Made by a program: the position numbers and the translations under genes
Origin: Bacillaceae bacterium SAS-127
Lineage (GTDB): Bacteria > Bacillota > Bacilli > Bacillales > Domibacillaceae
Reading direction: 5' to 3'
NCBI GenBank assembly: GCA_002261155.1
Contig: NKXN01000045.1
Location: 62,001 to 126,000 of the forward strand
DNA: 64,000 nucleotides
Part shown: positions 1 to 9,325 of the stretch, in pieces
How the letters are laid out: every line of letters starts with the position of its first letter
Numbering within the stretch: position 1 is the stretch's first letter
The notes under the pieces: generated by a model
Seen by the model: only the letters and a program-made list of their open reading frames with translations
Databases searched by the model: none
What the model was told of the DNA's origin: nothing

Positions 1-875
1 TTGGAATGGGAGAATCCGCCGAATATGCCGTTAAACACTTGGAGAGCAAAATAATCGGGATCACCAAATTTGATCTTTGTTTGATAACCGATATGGAGCT
101 TTCCTTGATTGATTTCTTGCTCTTCCTTCACATGTTTCAGTTCACCTTGACGAATAGGAACGTCATTGGAATTGACCATCATCGGTTGGCGATCATTCAT
201 CGTAAACAGACGGTCAACGATCTCTTCTACTTGTTGCTCATTAACATCTCCGACGATGTATAAATCGATTTCGTCTTCTGAGAACGCTTTCTTATAATAG
301 GTATATAAGTCCGCTGCCCCAATCGGATCGACCGCATCTAATTGTCCGTTAGGCTGCAGGGCATAACGATCCTCGTCATACATTTCTTCAAGCAGTCGCA
401 TGCTAGCATAACGCATTTTATCATCGTACACCGATTGGATACGCTGCTTTAAATTCCGCTTTTCGCTTTCGATAATCTCCTGATCAAACGCCCCATTTTT
501 CACAAGTGGGTTTGTTAGCACATCATTGAAAAATTGAAATGCTTTCTCTAATAACGAATCTTCCTTCTTCAAATAATTCTCATTAGCTATTTCAAGCGAA
601 AAGCTCATCGTATGGTAATCACCTTTTTTCGCTAAGTCTACAAAGAAACTAGCCCCATATAAGTCATCTAAATGTGAGCGTAAAGTGGTAGAAGTAGGAA
701 ATGTAGCTGATCCATTTTGAAGGACATAAGGAAGCAAAGCTCTCATCGTTACCGTTTCTTGTTCAAGCGGCGCTTTCATTTTCCACACAATCGTATTCGT
801 TTTGTATTTATCCGTTTTGATAATATGAAGATTATACCCTTTTTTCGCTTTGACTATCTCATTTACTAATGTCAC
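1..875 (-). CDS. ymfF: M16 peptidase-like protein YmfF, N-terminal part (cut by window edge)
   Basis: About 291 codons from the start are visible; the 3' end lies outside the window. The GTG start at 875 has an AAAGGAGG ribosome site seven bases upstream. The N-terminal residues (TLVNEIVKAKKGYNLHII) and the later segment with LDDLYGASF resemble the YmfF half of the Bacillus YmfF/YmfH pair. The HxxEH zinc motif expected about 40 to 50 residues in for an active M16 peptidase is absent, the segment reading LLPYVLQNGSATFPT, so this is probably the non-catalytic partner. In B. subtilis it lies downstream of ymfC. Its true substrate is not evident from the sequence. Confidence 0.85.
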   Translation of the reverse strand, partial: MTLVNEIVKAKKGYNLHIIKTDKYKTNTIVWKMKAPLEQETVTMRALLPYVLQNGSATFPTSTTLRSHLDDLYGASFFVDLAKKGDYHTMSFSLEIANENYLKKEDSLLEKAFQFFNDVLTNPLVKNGAFDQEIIESEKRNLKQRIQSVYDDKMRYASMRLLEEMYDEDRYALQPNGQLDAVDPIGAADLYTYYKKAFSEDEIDLYIVGDVNEQQVEEIVDRLFTMNDRQPMMVNSNDVPIRQGELKHVKEEQEINQGKLHIGYQTKIKFGDPDYFALQVFNGIFGGFSHS

Positions 876-1014
876 TGAAACATCCTCCTTTACGGTGCTG
901 CTATGTCTATATTTTTATCCGAATATAGCATGCTTCATGCTTTAATTTCACAAAAACTTACTTTAACTATACACGAGCAACTAGTCGTTGAAAAACAAAA
1001 TGCTACTTTTTTAA

Positions 1015-1048
1015 ATAGAAAAAAACTGCCCACCGAAATGGACAGTTT
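1015..1048 (-). terminator. Rho-independent terminator of the nucleoside ABC transporter operon
   Basis: Nine-bp stem AAACTGTCC / GGGCAGTTT (one G-U pair) with an eight-base loop, followed on the minus strand by a T-rich tail. It sits directly after the stop of the last permease gene. Confidence 0.8.
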
Positions 1049-1056
1049 CCCTCTGT

Positions 1057-2016
1057 TTACCTTGTTCCCTTCACATACGGCGTACCTAATGCCTTCGGAG
1101 CATCTGCGCGACCGATGAAGCCAGCCAACGCTAAAATCGTTAGTACGTAAGGAGCCGCTAGTAAATAAACAGCTGGTACGTTTTCTAAAAACGGAATGCT
1201 TGAGCCTACGACACTTAAACTTTGGGCAAATCCGAAGAAAATCGCCGCTCCCATCGCACCTAATGGATGCCACTTCCCAAAGATCATCGCCGCTAATGCC
1301 ATAAATCCTTGACCTGTAATGGTCGCATGACTGAAATCTAGTGAAATAGACTGGGCGTAAACAGCTCCCCCTAAACCTCCAAGTACACCAGATAAGCAAA
1401 CGGCCATATAACGCATTCTCGTCACGTTAATTCCCATTGTATCTGCAGCCATTGGATGTTCACCTACTGCTCGTAAACGCAGGCCAAAAGGTGTTTTGTA
1501 TATGACATACCAAATGACAAAAGCTAAAGCAATGGCGATCATCGCCGGATACGAAACGTTAGAGAAAAAGATCTTTCCGATCACAGGAATATCGCTTAAC
1601 AAAGGTAAATCGACTTTTTTAAAGCTTTCTTTTATGATATCTGTTTGCCCTTTATCGTAAATGAGTTTCACAAGGAATAAAGAAGTACCTAAAGCTAAAA
1701 AGTTAATCGCTACCCCACTGACAACTTGGTCTGCTCTAAATGTAATGGAAGCAAGAGCGTGTAATAGCGCAAACAGTCCGCCGACGACCATAGCGGCTAC
1801 AAGCGCGACCCACGGCGTTGTTGCTCCTAATGAAGAAGCGAATGTTAAGTTGAAAACGATCGACGTAAAAGCGCCGACGATCATCAACCCTTCTAATCCA
1901 ATATTAACAACTCCGGAACGCTCTGAAAATACACCGCCTAATGCTGTGAAAATAAGTGGAGCTGCGGCAAATAAAGATGACGAAATAATAATGGACAAAA
2001 CCGTTACAATATCCAC
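1057..2016 (-). CDS. nupQ: Nucleoside ABC transporter permease NupQ-like
   Basis: 319-residue polytopic membrane protein of the branched-chain amino acid/BMP-type permease family, with about nine hydrophobic helices. It contains the typical GVFSERSGVVNIGLEGLM segment near residue 28, which marks the second permease of BMP-type nucleoside importers. It follows the first permease directly and is the last gene before the terminator. Together with the lipoprotein, ATPase and partner permease it would form the channel that brings nucleosides across the membrane. The guanosine specificity of B. subtilis NupNOPQ is known for that system; here the exact substrate is inferred. Confidence 0.9.
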   Translation of the reverse strand: MDIVTVLSIIISSSLFAAAPLIFTALGGVFSERSGVVNIGLEGLMIVGAFTSIVFNLTFASSLGATTPWVALVAAMVVGGLFALLHALASITFRADQVVSGVAINFLALGTSLFLVKLIYDKGQTDIIKESFKKVDLPLLSDIPVIGKIFFSNVSYPAMIAIALAFVIWYVIYKTPFGLRLRAVGEHPMAADTMGINVTRMRYMAVCLSGVLGGLGGAVYAQSISLDFSHATITGQGFMALAAMIFGKWHPLGAMGAAIFFGFAQSLSVVGSSIPFLENVPAVYLLAAPYVLTILALAGFIGRADAPKALGTPYVKGTR

Positions 2017-3060
2017 TTATTTCACCTCCTTCTTAAATCGGCTAATGAGCCATTTAATCATATAGCTTGAGGCAACGAAAAAGATAATCAAGGCGATTAC
2101 AATTTCAACCAATTCATTCGGGACACCCGATTCGATTGGCATATTTAGCGCCCCTACTTTTAATGAACCAAATAACAAGGCAGCTAACACCACACCAATC
2201 GCCGCGTTTCCGCCAAGTAAGGCGACAGCAATTCCATCAAATCCAACACCTGAGAACCCGGCATGTAAAAAGGCAGTCCCGAATGTTCCAAGCCCTTCCA
2301 TTGCGCCACCAAGACCTGCAAAAGCACCTGAAATGACCATAGATAACACGATGTTACGGTTGACGTTCATACCTGCATACTGAGAAGCATGTTGATTGAA
2401 ACCGACGGAACGCAATTCATATCCAAGCGTTGTCTTTTCTAATATAAACCACATAATAACTGCTGCGGCAAAAGCTAAAAAGATTCCATTATGCAAAGTA
2501 GAAAAATCAGTCAAATTCTCAAAGAAAGGTGATTTTAAACTAGCAGACTCTGGAACAGCAGCAGTCGAATCTGCTTGATCACTAATGACGTTACGAATGA
2601 AATGATTCGTTACATGAAGAGCAATATAGTTCATCATAATCGTCACAATTACTTCATGAACACGAAGCTTAGCCTTTAAAATCCCAGGTATAAACCCCCA
2701 AAGTGCTCCAGCAACAGCTGCGGCTAGCACAGCCAATGGCAAATGAATGACTTTCGGTAAGTCAAACGCAAGACCTACCCACACCGATGCGACCCAACCG
2801 ACTAAAAGCTGCCCTTCGACACCGATATTAAACAACCCTGTTCGAAAAGCGAAGGCTACTGCTAAACCAGCAAAAATATACGGTGTCATTTGCCGCAATG
2901 TTTCTCCTAAATAAAAGGAATCTCCAAAGGCTCCGTGCCAAAGAGCTGTGTAACCAGCCAGCGGATTATAGCCTGTAATAAGCATAATAATGGCTCCAAC
3001 TAATAAACCTAAAAGAACAGATATAACCGGGACGGCTAAACTAGACAAACGTTTAGACAT
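2017..3060 (-). CDS. nupP: Nucleoside ABC transporter permease NupP-like
   Basis: Polytopic permease of about 347 residues, the first of the two membrane subunits of a BMP-type nucleoside importer. It has many hydrophobic helices and the family segment AFRTGLFNIGVEGQLL. ATG at 3060 is preferred: it is preceded by AGGTGA at six bases and overlaps the last eight bases of the ATPase gene. A GTG at 3069 would add three residues but lacks a correctly placed ribosome site. The stop is immediately followed by the nupQ start, so the two permeases are probably translationally coupled. Confidence 0.9.
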   Translation of the reverse strand: MSKRLSSLAVPVISVLLGLLVGAIIMLITGYNPLAGYTALWHGAFGDSFYLGETLRQMTPYIFAGLAVAFAFRTGLFNIGVEGQLLVGWVASVWVGLAFDLPKVIHLPLAVLAAAVAGALWGFIPGILKAKLRVHEVIVTIMMNYIALHVTNHFIRNVISDQADSTAAVPESASLKSPFFENLTDFSTLHNGIFLAFAAAVIMWFILEKTTLGYELRSVGFNQHASQYAGMNVNRNIVLSMVISGAFAGLGGAMEGLGTFGTAFLHAGFSGVGFDGIAVALLGGNAAIGVVLAALLFGSLKVGALNMPIESGVPNELVEIVIALIIFFVASSYMIKWLISRFKKEVK

Positions 3061-4585
3061 GGATCTCACCTGCTTCCTTGCGTTTTGAACCGGCCATCAA
3101 TAATCCTAATTCTTGTTCAGTTGTTTCCTTTGGATTAACGACCGCCACGATTTCTCCTTCATAAATAACAGCGATGCGGTCACTGACATTCATGATCTCA
3201 TCTAATTCAAATGAAACGAGAAGAACCGCTTTGCCATGATCACGCTGTTCAATTAAACGTTTATGGATAAATTCAATCGCTCCCACATCAAGTCCGCGAG
3301 TCGGCTGAGCAGCAATGAGTAAATCTGGATTACGATCGACTTCACGACCAATAATCGCCTTCTGTTGATTCCCACCTGATAACGCGCGAGCTAGCGTATA
3401 TTCGTTTGGCGTTCTTACGTCAAACTCTTTAATTAAATGATTCGCTTTTTTATAAATTTCTTTGTAATTTAACACGCCACTTTTTGAAAATGGCTTTTGA
3501 TAATACGTTTGCAACACCATATTTTCTCCAATCGGAAAGTCTAATACGAGGCCATGTTTATGACGATCTTGTGGAATATGAGCAATGCCTGATTCAGTAA
3601 TTTTTCGCGGTTTAAAATTGGTCATGTCTTTACCGTTCAATTTCACTGAGCCACCGTCCACTTTTCTTAACCCGGTAATCGCTTCGATTAGTTCGCTCTG
3701 TCCATTTCCATCGACACCACAAATACCAACGATTTCTCCTGCATGGACAGTTAAGTTTAACCCTCGCACGGCTTCAATCCCCCGCGAATCCTTCACAGAT
3801 AAACCATTGATATCAAGCACGCCACCCTCTGGCTTCGCTTCCGTTTTGTCAATTTTAAACGTGACTTCTCTCCCGACCATTAAGCTGGCTAAATGATTCG
3901 GGTCTGTCTCTGAAATATTCACCGTCCCAATCCCTTTTCCTTTACGGATGACAGTAACACGATCACACACTTCCATAATTTCCTTTAGCTTATGCGTAAT
4001 GAGAATAATAGATTTGCCTTCTTGAATGAGCGTTTTCATAATTTGCATCAGCTCTTTAATTTCCTGAGGCGTTAGCACCGCTGTCGGTTCGTCAAAGATT
4101 AATATTTCAGCTCCGCGATAAAGCGTCTTTAAAATTTCAACCCGTTGCTGCATTCCAACAGAAATATCGGCAATTTTCGCCATTGGATCAACAGCTAAGC
4201 CATACTTTTCTGAGAGCTCACGAACTTCTTTCTCCGCCTGTTTAATATCAATTTTACCACCTGCTTTTGGTTCTCTCCCTAAAATGATATTCTCAGTTAC
4301 AGTAAATGTATCTACTAACATAAAGTGCTGATGCACCATGCCGATTCCGAGATCGTTGGCCACGTTAGGATCAGTAACTTTAACCGCTTTCCCATGAACA
4401 CGAATCTCGCCCTGCTCCGGCTGATACAATCCGAATAATACATTCATTAATGTCGATTTTCCTGCTCCATTCTCGCCTAGCAAGGCATGAATTTCTCCTT
4501 TTCGAAGCTGAAGCGTGATATCGTCATTGGCTATAAATCCATTGAATTCTTTACGGACGCCGAGCATTTCAATAACATATTCCAT
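3053..4585 (-). CDS. nupO: Nucleoside ABC transporter ATP-binding protein NupO-like
   Basis: 510 residues with two fused ABC domains, the usual layout for BMP-type sugar/nucleoside importers. The first domain has Walker A GENGAGKS (37-44) and a DEPTAVL Walker B. In the second half the Walker A position reads GVDGNGQS, without the lysine, and the later part has LSGGNQQK and AAQPTRGLD, so only the first site looks conventional. The ATG is preceded by AAGGAGTG. It energises the NupP/NupQ channel. A 230-base spacer with a stem-loop separates it from the lipoprotein gene, suggesting lower expression than the binding protein. Confidence 0.92.
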   Translation of the reverse strand: MEYVIEMLGVRKEFNGFIANDDITLQLRKGEIHALLGENGAGKSTLMNVLFGLYQPEQGEIRVHGKAVKVTDPNVANDLGIGMVHQHFMLVDTFTVTENIILGREPKAGGKIDIKQAEKEVRELSEKYGLAVDPMAKIADISVGMQQRVEILKTLYRGAEILIFDEPTAVLTPQEIKELMQIMKTLIQEGKSIILITHKLKEIMEVCDRVTVIRKGKGIGTVNISETDPNHLASLMVGREVTFKIDKTEAKPEGGVLDINGLSVKDSRGIEAVRGLNLTVHAGEIVGICGVDGNGQSELIEAITGLRKVDGGSVKLNGKDMTNFKPRKITESGIAHIPQDRHKHGLVLDFPIGENMVLQTYYQKPFSKSGVLNYKEIYKKANHLIKEFDVRTPNEYTLARALSGGNQQKAIIGREVDRNPDLLIAAQPTRGLDVGAIEFIHKRLIEQRDHGKAVLLVSFELDEIMNVSDRIAVIYEGEIVAVVNPKETTEQELGLLMAGSKRKEAGEIHV

Positions 4586-4774
4586 GATATTTCACTCCTT
4601 ATGTAGGATCTTCTCCTTTATTTCAAAGACATTACATATGATTCTATTATTCAAGTAGGATGTCTGACCTTCATAAACTAGGATTCTCCTCATCGCTCTA
4701 TACGAACGAGCTATTAAAAATCCTAATAGAGATACAATCGTCGTTTGCACCCCTATTACAATTTTTAAAAGCGA

Positions 4775-4797
4775 GGAGCGGTTCACAAAGCCGCTCC
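4775..4797 (-). terminator. Stem-loop between nupN and nupO (partial terminator or mRNA-stabilising hairpin)
   Basis: Seven-bp GC-rich stem GGAGCGG / CCGCTCC with a nine-base loop, followed on the minus strand by TCGCTTTTAAAAA, a weak T tract. In the rest of the 4586-4815 spacer I see only the nupO ribosome site. Its position after a solute-binding protein gene is typical of elements that raise binding-protein mRNA over the transporter subunits. Confidence 0.6.
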
Positions 4798-4815
4798 CCT
4801 CCATACATAATTCTT

Positions 4816-5898
4816 TTATTTTCCTTCTGGCTTTGTTGGTACTTTTACTTCGCCATTTTTAATTTTTGTCGTCCATTCTTCTACTGCTTTCTTCACTTCA
4901 TCAGATAAGTTATCTTGAGTTGGAGCGATTCCAATCGCTTCATCTTCTAATCCGTACTCAATCACTTCTCCACCCGGGAATTTGCCGTCTTTCGCTTTTG
5001 TAGCTAAGTCTTTCACAGCAACATCTACACGTTTTACCATAGAAGTTAATGTTACATTCATTTCTTTGTCTTTGACATTGACTTTTCCTTCTTCTGCTTG
5101 ATCACGGTCTACTCCGATTACCCAGTAATCTTTGCTTGGATCTTTTTGTTTCAAGCCTTTTGCTTCTGTAAATACGCCGTTACCTGTTCCGCCCGCTGCG
5201 TGGTAAATCACATCGATACCAGAAGAGTACATAGCAGCTGCCATTTGCTGACCTTTATCCGCTTTATCAAACGCACCAGCGAATTCGATTTTCACATCTG
5301 CTTTTGGATTAACCGCTTTCACACCCGCTTCAAAACCAGCAGCAAATTTGTTAATTAAATCACTGTCTGTTCCGCCGATGAAACCTACTTTATTTGATTT
5401 CGTTGTTAAACCAGCAGCTACACCAACTAAGAAAGAACCTTCATGCTCTTTAAAAGTTACGCTTGCTACGTTGTCAACACCTTCAATTTTGTCATCAACA
5501 ATAACAAAATGGCTATCTTTTCTTTGTTTAGCTACTTCTTCAATTGCCGGTTTTAGTTTGTAACCAATTCCGTAAGTTAAATCAAATTTATTACGAACCG
5601 CTGTGTTTAAGTTCGTTTTGTAATCTGCATCCGTTTTCGATTGAATGTAATCGAAGCCGTCTGTTCCTTTTTCTAAGCCATTTTCTTCACCAAATGCTTG
5701 AAGGCCTTCCCAAGCAGATTGGTTAAATGATTTATCGTCTACACCACCGACATCTGTAACCATGGCAACGGTAAATTTACCTTCTTTAGTACCGCCTTCT
5801 TCTTTCACTTCTTCCTTTTCTCCACCGCCACATGCTCCTAGCATCGTTCCCGCAGCAAGAACAAGTGACATCGCAAGACCAAACTTACGCTTTTTCAT
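4816..5898 (-). CDS. nupN: BMP-family nucleoside-binding lipoprotein NupN-like
   Basis: 360 residues. An N-terminal signal with basic start (MKKRKFG), hydrophobic stretch and lipobox LGAC predicts lipid attachment at Cys23, leaving the protein outside the membrane. The mature part is a PnrA/Med/TmpC (BMP) fold: it begins [19 protein letters not shown] and contains HFVIVDD and [10 protein letters not shown], segments that line the nucleoside site in this family. A GAGGGGG ribosome site precedes the ATG. It is the first gene of the importer operon and has its own promoter just after ymfC. Confidence 0.93.
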   Translation of the reverse strand: MKKRKFGLAMSLVLAAGTMLGACGGGEKEEVKEEGGTKEGKFTVAMVTDVGGVDDKSFNQSAWEGLQAFGEENGLEKGTDGFDYIQSKTDADYKTNLNTAVRNKFDLTYGIGYKLKPAIEEVAKQRKDSHFVIVDDKIEGVDNVASVTFKEHEGSFLVGVAAGLTTKSNKVGFIGGTDSDLINKFAAGFEAGVKAVNPKADVKIEFAGAFDKADKGQQMAAAMYSSGIDVIYHAAGGTGNGVFTEAKGLKQKDPSKDYWVIGVDRDQAEEGKVNVKDKEMNVTLTSMVKRVDVAVKDLATKAKDGKFPGGEVIEYGLEDEAIGIAPTQDNLSDEVKKAVEEWTTKIKNGEVKVPTKPEGK

Positions 5899-5925
5899 TC
5901 AAATGACCCCCTCAATAATTAGTAA

Positions 5926-5954
5926 AATGTAGTAGAAATGTTACACAGTGTTAA
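5926..5954 (-). promoter_or_regulatory. Candidate sigma-A promoter of the nupNOPQ operon
   Basis: On the minus strand TTAACA (5949-5954), 17 bases, then TACATT (5926-5931). The predicted transcript start is about 20 bases before the nupN ribosome site. The -35 box overlaps the stop codon of ymfC. The spacer contains the 17-bp element shared with the ymfC leader. Confidence 0.55.
5930..5946 (+). promoter_or_regulatory. Candidate YmfC operator, copy 1 (nupN promoter)
   Basis: TAGTAGAAATGTTACAC, identical at 16 of 17 positions to the sequence in front of ymfC (6717-6733, other strand). It lies across the -10 box and spacer of the nupN promoter, where a bound repressor would block polymerase. 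Assignment to YmfC is inferred from its occurrence only at these two adjacent promoters among the sites I examined. Confidence 0.5.
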
Positions 5955-6676
5955 ATCCTCTTTCTTAACACATGAAAGCTGAATTTATCCGCTTTAAAAT
6001 AGTTCATAGAGTATAGAATAGGCTCGTCCAATTCATCATAATGAAGCTGTTTCAACAAAAGTAAAGCGGTTTCAGGATCACATTCAAGAATAGGAGATAC
6101 CTTTTCATGATACCCAAATGGTTCAATTTGAGCCACCGCATGAGATATTCTTCGATTCCCAACCCGATCTAGTAAGACAAACAACGATTCATCTTGATAA
6201 TCATAATTCTCCGGGAAGAACCGAGCAGGGATTTTGTCCAAACAGTAGACGACTGGCTCACCATTAGCTGTTCTGACGCGTTCAATCACAACGATTTCTT
6301 CTTCTAAGCTACAATTAAATCGCCGCTGATCTTCTTCAGTCGGGCTTTGCGTACCGGAGCTTAAAAAGATGGTTCCTGGTTCCATTCCCGCTTGAACAAT
6401 CATATCTGTCACACTCGTCAGCTGTTCAATTCCTGATGTAAATAGTGGCTTCGCATTCACAAACGTTCCTACTCCATGCCTGCGGACAATTACATTTTCT
6501 TCTTCCAAAATTCGCAACGCTTCTCTCAACGTTGCTCGGCTTACACCTAATTGCTTTGCCAATTCGAACTCAGAAGGAAGCTTTTCTTTTTCTTTGTAAA
6601 TACCTACTTCAATATCACGTTTTAAATGATCAATGACTTGCAGGTATAGATGTCTGCTATCGGATTTAATCGACAT
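5951..6676 (-). CDS. ymfC: GntR-family (HutC type) transcription regulator YmfC
   Basis: 241 residues: an N-terminal winged helix-turn-helix of GntR type (residues about 10-75, recognition helix around [12 protein letters not shown], wing RRHGVGTFV) followed by a UTRA ligand-binding domain of the HutC subfamily. In B. subtilis ymfC sits between spoIIIE and ymfD; here it is followed by a nucleoside importer, which suggests that it is a nucleoside- or nucleotide-responsive repressor of that operon. A near-identical 17-bp sequence in its own leader and in the nupN promoter supports autoregulation and control of the transporter. The ligand cannot be read from the sequence. Confidence 0.88.
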   Translation of the reverse strand: MSIKSDSRHLYLQVIDHLKRDIEVGIYKEKEKLPSEFELAKQLGVSRATLREALRILEEENVIVRRHGVGTFVNAKPLFTSGIEQLTSVTDMIVQAGMEPGTIFLSSGTQSPTEEDQRRFNCSLEEEIVVIERVRTANGEPVVYCLDKIPARFFPENYDYQDESLFVLLDRVGNRRISHAVAQIEPFGYHEKVSPILECDPETALLLLKQLHYDELDEPILYSMNYFKADKFSFHVLRKRI

Positions 6677-6716
6677 TCAACAACCACCCTCTTCCTGAAG
6701 ACATCAGACCTCTGAG

Positions 6717-6733
6717 GTGTAACATCTCTACTA
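6717..6733 (-). promoter_or_regulatory. Candidate YmfC operator, copy 2 (ymfC leader)
   Basis: Minus strand TAGTAGAGATGTTACAC, one mismatch from the copy in the nupN promoter. It partly overlaps the palindrome ACCTC-N-GAGGT (6708-6718). It lies just downstream of the predicted ymfC transcript start, a usual place for an autorepressor site. Confidence 0.5.
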
Positions 6734-6742
6734 ATTTCTTTT

Positions 6743-6771
6743 AACATAGCACTTTTTATCCTTCTTGAAAA
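6743..6771 (-). promoter_or_regulatory. Candidate promoter of ymfC
   Basis: Minus strand TTTTCA (6766-6771), 17 bases, then TATGTT (6743-6748) preceded by TGC, an extended -10. The rest of the spacer between spoIIIE and ymfC (6677-6937) holds the candidate operator and the spoIIIE terminator; I see no gene in it. Confidence 0.45.
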
Positions 6772-6899
6772 GACGTATTCGCTTATTATTAAAAATTGTT
6801 TAAAATTATTTGTCTATTTACGCCTGCTATCTTGACAAAATAGAAAAGGCTTTCACAAGCATGTACATTTCTTTATCTTTTACCCTTTTGTTCACAAAG

Positions 6900-6933
6900 A
6901 AAAACGCCCAAAGTTTTTCATTTAGGCGTTTTT
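6900..6933 (-). terminator. Terminator of spoIIIE
   Basis: Stem AAAAACGCC / GGCGTTTTT (nine bp) with a loop of about 16 bases. The stem itself supplies the T tract after the hairpin, and the same is true on the opposite strand. It starts four bases after the spoIIIE stop codon. Confidence 0.8.
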
Positions 6934-6937
6934 CTCC

Positions 6938-9238
6938 TTATTCTTCCGGCTTTGGAACCAATACATGTCGTGGTTTGCTACCTTCATACGGCCCTACTAC
7001 CCCTCTTTGCTCCATTTCATCGATTAATCTCGCTGCTCGACTATAACCGATACGGAAACGGCGCTGTAGCATTGACACAGAGGCGGTCTGCATTTCAGCG
7101 ATGAGCTGAACCGCTTCTTCGTATAATTCATCCTCTACTTGTGATGTATTTTCCGGCACGTCTTCTGGAATCATATCGTCTTGATATTGTGCTTTTTGCT
7201 GGGAAATCACATAATCGACAATTTCCTCTACTTCCTCATCAGATAAAAAGGCACCTTGTACGCGAACCGGCTTCGAAGCACCAACTGGGAAGAACAGCAT
7301 ATCCCCTCGTCCTAACAGTTTCTCTGCTCCACCCATATCTAAAATCGTTCTCGAATCCGTCATAGAGGATACAGCGAAAGCGATTCTAGATGGAATGTTG
7401 GCTTTAATGACCCCAGTAATGACATCGACTGATGGCCTCTGAGTCGCAATAATCAAGTGAATACCGGCGGCCCTTGCCATCTGAGCTAGTCGAGTGATCG
7501 AGTCTTCCACATCATTCGATGCCACCATCATTAAGTCCGCTAATTCATCGACAATGACCACAATATAGGGAAGAAACGGCTGTTTTTCCCCTGTCTCTTC
7601 GTTTTCGCGTCTAATATGTTCATTGTAACCTTCAATGTTCCTTGTGCCACTATGAGAAAATAAATCGTAGCGACGTTCCATTTCACCAACTACTTTTTTT
7701 AATGCTTGAGAAGCTTTTTTAGCATCTGTCACAACCGGAGCAAGCAAATGTGGAATGCCATTGTATACATTTAACTCAACCATTTTCGGGTCGATCATCA
7801 TCATCTTCACTTCATGCGGCTTGGCTCTCATTAAAATACTCGTGATGATGCCGTTAATACAAACACTTTTCCCGCTACCCGTCGCTCCAGCAACGAGTAA
7901 ATGCGGCATTTTATTCAGTTCTGCTGACACTGCTTCACCAGTAATATCCCGCCCGAAGGCAATCATCAATTTAGAGTTTGGCTTTTCATTCACGTTTGCT
8001 TCTACTACTTCACGTAGTGACACCATCGCCACTTCTGAATTCGGCACTTCGATTCCAATAGCGGACTTCCCAGGAATTGGCGCTTCCATTCGAATATCTT
8101 TCGCTGCTAACGCTAACGCTAAGTCATCACTTAAACTAACAATCTTACTTACCTTCACTCCAACATCTGGGTGCACTTCATATTTAGTTACTGCTGGACC
8201 TAAATGCACTTGCGTCACTTTCGCTTTTACGCCGAAACTTTGAAACGTCCTTTCAAGTTTCGCCGCATTCGCATGAATCAATTGATATTCTTTACTTTGG
8301 TCTGTTTGCTTCGGCCGTTTTAATAGTTTAAGAGACGGTAGCTTATAATCTTTATTTTCCACTTCTGTAAAAGTAATTGCTGGAGCGCTTTCCTCTACTT
8401 GCTCTTTCTGCTCTACTGGAGATGGATCTTCTGACGAGTCTTCTACGTAAGCACGTTCCGTAAAGCTCGAAATCAGTGGTTCATCTGAAAGGGGGGGAGC
8501 TTCATCTGCTTCCATTTCCACCTGTTGATGATCAGTAATTTTCACTGGCTGGTCAGCCGCTTCCGCTTGCTTCTTCGCTTTTCTTTCGCTTGTCCAATCT
8601 TTCATATCTTGTAGAAAAGCAGCCCATTGTTGACTGAAAAATCCTTTCACCATGACAAATAACTTGCCAAATAACTCACTGAATGATTTTCCAGTAATTA
8701 AGATCATACCGATTAAAATAAGAACGAAGCTACAGATTCTCGTTCCTAACGTATCAAATAAAAAATAAGTGACAGAAAACAGCAAAGCACCCACCATTCC
8801 CCCACCAAGGTCACTTGATACTCCTGCCCCTTCCTTTACTTCCATCCAAAATAAGTTCCATGTATTAATTAATACACTCGGCTGATCAAAGGAGCGACCA
8901 TTTCCAAGCAACTCAAACAATTTCACATGGCTTAGTAGCAACATACTAATGAAGATAATATATACTCCTACTAACCTTCTTTGAAAGAAAAATGGTTTTT
9001 CTCGCTTAAACATAATGTAACTAGCATAGGCCATTAAACTAATAAATCCACCCATATACCACTGTCCGAAGAAAAAGCGAAAAAAGTACGCGAATGCTTT
9101 TCCAACTGCTCCTAGCTGGATAATCCCTATCAAGCTTAAAGCAATGATCACAATTCCTATCAATTCAAGTTTGATCGTTTCTTTTATTTGTGGCGCTTTT
9201 TTCGTCTTACGGGACGTGTTCTTTCTTTTTCTAGCCAT
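6938..9238 (-). CDS. spoIIIE: DNA translocase SpoIIIE (FtsK family)
   Basis: About 766 residues. Four hydrophobic helices lie within residues 20-190, followed by an acidic linker (about 220-300) and the RecA-like motor with Walker A GATGSGKS (about 451-458) and the acidic Walker [13 protein letters not shown]. The C-terminal gamma winged-helix ([18 protein letters not shown]) reads the orienting SRS sequences. It pumps the chromosome into the forespore through the septum and clears trapped DNA. ATG at 9238 is chosen because AGGTGG lies six bases upstream; a GTG at 9247 is within that site. It sits between ylzJ and ymfC as in B. subtilis. Confidence 0.95.
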   Translation of the reverse strand: MARKRKNTSRKTKKAPQIKETIKLELIGIVIIALSLIGIIQLGAVGKAFAYFFRFFFGQWYMGGFISLMAYASYIMFKREKPFFFQRRLVGVYIIFISMLLLSHVKLFELLGNGRSFDQPSVLINTWNLFWMEVKEGAGVSSDLGGGMVGALLFSVTYFLFDTLGTRICSFVLILIGMILITGKSFSELFGKLFVMVKGFFSQQWAAFLQDMKDWTSERKAKKQAEAADQPVKITDHQQVEMEADEAPPLSDEPLISSFTERAYVEDSSEDPSPVEQKEQVEESAPAITFTEVENKDYKLPSLKLLKRPKQTDQSKEYQLIHANAAKLERTFQSFGVKAKVTQVHLGPAVTKYEVHPDVGVKVSKIVSLSDDLALALAAKDIRMEAPIPGKSAIGIEVPNSEVAMVSLREVVEANVNEKPNSKLMIAFGRDITGEAVSAELNKMPHLLVAGATGSGKSVCINGIITSILMRAKPHEVKMMMIDPKMVELNVYNGIPHLLAPVVTDAKKASQALKKVVGEMERRYDLFSHSGTRNIEGYNEHIRRENEETGEKQPFLPYIVVIVDELADLMMVASNDVEDSITRLAQMARAAGIHLIIATQRPSVDVITGVIKANIPSRIAFAVSSMTDSRTILDMGGAEKLLGRGDMLFFPVGASKPVRVQGAFLSDEEVEEIVDYVISQQKAQYQDDMIPEDVPENTSQVEDELYEEAVQLIAEMQTASVSMLQRRFRIGYSRAARLIDEMEQRGVVGPYEGSKPRHVLVPKPEE

Positions 9239-9261
9239 AGCAACCACCTACTCTATAGATT

Positions 9262-9299
9262 TCACAAAAAAATAAGAAAGCAGCCGCTTTGGCTGCTTT
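9262..9299 (-). terminator. Terminator after the tepA-ylzJ unit
   Basis: Perfect nine-bp stem AAAGCAGCC / GGCTGCTTT with a five-base loop, followed on the minus strand by CTTATTTTTTTG. The predicted spoIIIE promoter overlaps it, so transcripts starting there would lack the intact 5' arm. Confidence 0.75.
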
Positions 9300-9303
9300 T
9301 TAT

Positions 9304-9312
9304 ATTATAGCA
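9304..9312 (-). promoter_or_regulatory. Extended -10 promoter candidate for spoIIIE
   Basis: Minus strand TGCTATAAT (perfect -10 with the TGn extension). No good -35 box lies 16 to 18 bases upstream. Confidence 0.5.
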
Positions 9313-9325
9313 TATTTGTTCGTAT

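Noticed and set aside
4592-4804. Open frame of 70 codons on the minus strand between nupN and nupO
   Set aside because: Its ATG lies at the hairpin after nupN, it has no good ribosome site and no resemblance to a known family; it reads across a leader.
7755-8243. Long plus-strand open frame inside spoIIIE
   Set aside because: Antisense shadow of a conserved gene; no ribosome site or family features. The same applies to the other plus-strand frames, such as 1661-2065 and 11876-12280.
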